64,000 nt of DNA. It comes from Amycolatopsis antarctica. GTDB taxonomy: Bacteria; Actinomycetota; Actinomycetes; Mycobacteriales; Pseudonocardiaceae. The notes below the pieces were generated by a model. The model was not told where the DNA came from, did not search any database, and worked only from the letters and a program-made list of their open reading frames with translations. Each line of letters begins with the position of its first letter. The stretch's first letter is position 1. The stretch covers positions 308,562 to 372,561 of the forward strand of contig NZ_NKYE01000005.1 of the NCBI RefSeq assembly GCF_002262875.1, in the 5' to 3' direction. Positions 61,522 through 64,000 of the stretch are shown piece by piece. A program made the position numbers and the translations under genes.

Positions 61522-63510
61522 GTGGCCGGCGAGATCGAGTCAGCACACGCACGAACGGAACGCCGAACACCGATGACCGTCCAGATCGAGGCGGGCTCGC
61601 TGCGCCGGGCCGCCGTCGAACTGCTCCCAGCCGTCCTGGTGGCCGCGCTGGTCAGTGCCGCCCTCCAGCTCCTGGTCGAGGCGCTGCCGATCCCGCCGGG
61701 TTCGCAGGTGCCCAACGCGTACTCCGGCTTCGCCATCGCCGCCACCGCCGGGCTGCTCCTGCTCCTGGCCGTGCGCAGCCACTGGCCGCGCTGGGCCACC
61801 CCCCTCGCCTGGGGCGGCGCCGGAGCGATCGGCACGCTGTGGCTGTCGTTCGCGCTCGCCGGCAGCCGGTTCTACCTCGGCGGCGTGAGCTGGGACCAGA
61901 CCCCGCGGGTGCAGTACCTGGCGCGGCTGGCCGAATCCCCGGCGCTGACCGACCTGAACTACGCCGACCTGCCGCCCTTCTACCCGGCAGGCTGGTTCTG
62001 GGTCGGCGGACGGCTGGCGGACCTGTTCGGCGTCCCCGGCTACGAGTTCTACAAGCCGTATGCCATCGCCACCGTCGCCGTCGCGGCGGCGCTGGTGTTC
62101 GTGCTGTGGAGCGTGGTCGTACCGCGCCGGATCGCGTTGCTGCTCGCCGTCGCGACGGGCATGGTCGCCATCCGCGGCGCCGCCTACGAGCCGTACTCCT
62201 GGCTGACGCTGGCGGTGATCCCGCCGCTGGCCGCGATCGCCTGGGCGCTGTTCCGGGACGCGGGCACGCTGTCCCGGCGCACCGTCCTCGGTGCGGTGCT
62301 GCTGATCGGCGGGTTCCTCGGGGTCAGTGCGGCCGTCTACACGCTCGCCTTCGGGTTCTTCGGCTTCCTGCTGGCGGTGTTCGCCGTCGCCGCGCTGGTG
62401 GCGGGCAGGCGTTCGGGCAGGTCCGCCGGGGCAGTGCTGCGGACGCTCGTGCCACGGGTGCTCGGCATCGGTGTCGCGGCTCTGCCGCTGACGCTGTTGC
62501 TGTGGACGCCGTATCTGCTGGCCGTACTGCGTGATCCGGTGTCCGGCAGTACCGCTCTGCGCTACCTTCCGGAGATCGGCGCGCTGCTGCCGACGCCGAT
62601 GCTGGACTTCTCCGTGGCGGGCCTGGTCTGCCTGACCGGTACCGGCTGGCTGCTGCTCGCCTGGCGACGCAGTGCACTGGCCAGGGCACTGTCCGGCGTC
62701 GTGCTCGCCTGCTACGCCTGGTACGCCATCTCGACGGCCGCCCTGCTCGTTCCACTGACGCTGCTGCCGTTCCGGGTGGAACCCCTGCTGGAGGTGGCGC
62801 TGTGGTGCGCGGGCGCGCTCGCCGCCACGGAGGTACTGCGGTGGCTGCTCACCCGGTTCGGCCACGTCTTCGACGCGGTTCCCGCCCCGCGCGCGTCCCG
62901 GGTGCTGCAGCGCAACCTGGTGATGGGCGTGGTCGCGGTGCTGGCCGTCGTCGCCGTCGGGCAGGAGGCACGCGGGGACAAGCGGAGCCTGGTGCCCGGC
63001 TACCTGGACGCGGCCGCCAAGGACTACGACCTCGACGGCACGAACGCCCTCGCCGACCGGGAGACCGACCAGGACGGCTACTGGTCCGGTGAGCTGACGC
63101 GGACGATCGAGTCGATGACGGGCAAGGCCCCCACCGACATCACGCTGCTCACCACGTTCACCGACCTGCTCGCGCTGCGGCCGTACCACGGGTTCCAGAC
63201 GACCATCTCCGGCTGGGCCAACCCGCTCGCCGACTACCTCGGCCGCAACGAGCAGATCGACACCTGGGCGGCGAGCACCGACGCGGCCTCGTTCAAGAAA
63301 GCGTTGGACGAGAGCAGGTTCCGCGATCCCGAGGCCTTCGTCTTCCGGCGCTCCGACGAGGGGTACACGATGCGCGTCTCGTTCGACATCTTCCCGCGTG
63401 AGCCCAACATCGGGTACCGCGAGGTGACGTTCGACGCCGCCCTGTTCGACGATCCGGCGTTCCGCAAGCAGGACGTCGGCCCGTTCACCGTGATCACCCG
63501 CGAGGGCTGA
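61522..63510 (+). CDS. aftA: Galactan 5-O-arabinofuranosyltransferase AftA-like
   Basis: 662 residues. A polytopic membrane glycosyltransferase (GT-C type) with about 11 membrane segments, the N-terminal region PPGSQVPNAYSGFA and the signature SRFYLGGVSWDQTPRVQYLARL followed by LNYADLPPFYPAGWFWVGGR, typical of AftA, which adds the first arabinofuranose to the galactan of arabinogalactan. The extracytoplasmic C-terminal domain is about 170 residues. This supports an arabinogalactan-bearing wall. The first start is GTG at 61522; an ATG at 61573 is an alternative that removes 17 charged residues. Confidence 0.9.
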   Translation: MAGEIESAHARTERRTPMTVQIEAGSLRRAAVELLPAVLVAALVSAALQLLVEALPIPPGSQVPNAYSGFAIAATAGLLLLLAVRSHWPRWATPLAWGGAGAIGTLWLSFALAGSRFYLGGVSWDQTPRVQYLARLAESPALTDLNYADLPPFYPAGWFWVGGRLADLFGVPGYEFYKPYAIATVAVAAALVFVLWSVVVPRRIALLLAVATGMVAIRGAAYEPYSWLTLAVIPPLAAIAWALFRDAGTLSRRTVLGAVLLIGGFLGVSAAVYTLAFGFFGFLLAVFAVAALVAGRRSGRSAGAVLRTLVPRVLGIGVAALPLTLLLWTPYLLAVLRDPVSGSTALRYLPEIGALLPTPMLDFSVAGLVCLTGTGWLLLAWRRSALARALSGVVLACYAWYAISTAALLVPLTLLPFRVEPLLEVALWCAGALAATEVLRWLLTRFGHVFDAVPAPRASRVLQRNLVMGVVAVLAVVAVGQEARGDKRSLVPGYLDAAAKDYDLDGTNALADRETDQDGYWSGELTRTIESMTGKAPTDITLLTTFTDLLALRPYHGFQTTISGWANPLADYLGRNEQIDTWAASTDAASFKKALDESRFRDPEAFVFRRSDEGYTMRVSFDIFPREPNIGYREVTFDAALFDDPAFRKQDVGPFTVITREG

Positions 63511-63511
63511 G

Positions 63512-64000
63512 AGGGTGTGGTGAAACCCGGCTCTGTTGGTGGACGCGGGTGTGGTAGTTGATCTTTGTTGGGTGGTTTGTGGTCATCTTTGTGGGTGTGT
63601 CGGTGTAGCTGTGTGCCTGTGTATGCCTCGTCGTTGACTGATGCGCAGTGGTCGGTGATCGAGCCGTTGTTGCCGGTGGTGCATCGGCGATTGGGTGGTC
63701 GACCGAGAGTGCATGATCGGCGGCTGGTGGTGGACACCATTTTGTATGTGCTGGTCAGTGGGTGTGCGTGGCGGATGGTGCCGCATGATTTGGTTCCGTG
63801 GAGTGTGGCGTACCGGTGGTTTCGTGAGTGGACGCTGGATGGTTCGTGGCAGCGGGTGCACGACACCTTGCGCGATCGGGTTCGGGCGGTGGACGGGCGT
63901 GACCCGCAGCCCTCGGCTGCGGTGCTGGATTCCCAGTCGGTGAGGAGTTGCGAGGGTGGCGAGGCAATCGGTTACGACGCGGGGAAGCGGGTGCGGGGTC
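63512..64000 (+). mobile_element. IS5-type insertion sequence, partial
   Basis: Composition shifts to G/T-rich directly after the aftA stop and a transposase frame follows. The end of the element is beyond the window, so its right inverted repeat is not visible and the left boundary is approximate. Confidence 0.7.
63613..64000 (+). CDS. IS5 family transposase, partial (N-terminal 129 residues)
   Basis: SSLTDAQWSVIEPLLP, GRPRVHDRRLVVDTILYVLVSGCAWRMVPHDLVPWSVAYRWFREW and LDSQSVRS with GYDAGKRVRG are the IS5-family DDE transposase N-terminal hallmarks; the first catalytic Asp is in LDSQSV. The frame is open to the window end, so intactness cannot be judged. GTG at 63613 is taken as start. It lies 100 nt beyond aftA, on the same strand. 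Confidence 0.9.
   Translation, partial: MPVYASSLTDAQWSVIEPLLPVVHRRLGGRPRVHDRRLVVDTILYVLVSGCAWRMVPHDLVPWSVAYRWFREWTLDGSWQRVHDTLRDRVRAVDGRDPQPSAAVLDSQSVRSCEGGEAIGYDAGKRVRG

Overview
The window is a chromosomal segment of a high-GC (roughly 70 percent) actinomycete. Gene order follows the Mycobacterium tuberculosis Rv3644c to Rv3678c region in inverted orientation: RidA, MBL hydrolase, Crp, nth, TlpA, CoA Nudix, MarP, EphE-like, holin-like, acs, HAD phosphatase, ssd-tad, DUF1998 helicase, topA, and Tmk fusion plus HolB. An AftA-type arabinofuranosyltransferase, the gene content between these landmarks and the absence of mycolic acid genes suggest a Pseudonocardiales member (Amycolatopsis or Saccharopolyspora relatives). 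The order assignment is inference.

Layout. 0.1-7 kb: RidA and DUF4177-like genes, two linked paralogous genes of unknown function, Nudix and MBL hydrolases, a second beta-clamp-like gene and an MFS exporter. 7.3-16.5 kb: Crp/GlxR regulator, a tight nth-tlpA-Nudix-marP operon, a hydrolase that lacks its nucleophile, NhaA and a POT peptide transporter. 16.5-22.8 kb: AT-hook protein, PadR regulator, acs, GNAT, phosphoribosyltransferase and a degenerate Fic-like protein. 22.8-29.9 kb: a peptidoglycan-recycling cluster (MurQ, MurR, AmiE-like, NamZ, NagZ) with no transporter gene. 30-36.7 kb: an Ms1-like RNA and a 6C RNA flanking a HAD phosphatase, then ssd-tadABC and small pilin/pseudopilin genes. 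37-46 kb: prim-pol domain protein, helicase, proton pyrophosphatase, two paralogous lipoproteins and a secreted protease. 46-53.6 kb: topA, an MFS-thymidylate-kinase-like fusion and DNA polymerase III delta-prime. 53.6-64 kb: a secreted surface protein, tRNA-Thr(CGT), an interrupted VOC gene, a DICT-domain protein, a gamma-carbonic-anhydrase-like protein, aftA and a partial IS5-type element.

Main discoveries. (1) A 3.37-kb cassette of lower GC sits inside a VOC-family gene with a perfect 6-bp target duplication. Removing it restores the reading frame to the gene's C-terminus. It carries a three-gene type-VII-secretion-like module (EspC-like target, WXG100-DUF1023 hydrolase, LppA-like lipoprotein) and no visible transposase. 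(2) The 6C RNA and a probable Ms1/MTS2823/scr3559-type RNA-polymerase-binding RNA flank the HAD gene as in mycobacteria. The Ms1-like promoter is overlapped by a perfect 16-bp CRP/GlxR-type palindrome. (3) Two perfect DnaA boxes lie upstream of the ssd-tad operon. (4) Several proteins have lost canonical catalytic residues (EphE-like, Fic-like, Tmk-like, GGDEF-like), which suggests binding or scaffold roles. (5) A TAnnnT hexamer lies exactly 6 nt upstream of the start codon in at least eight genes, a leaderless promoter signature that also settles several starts.
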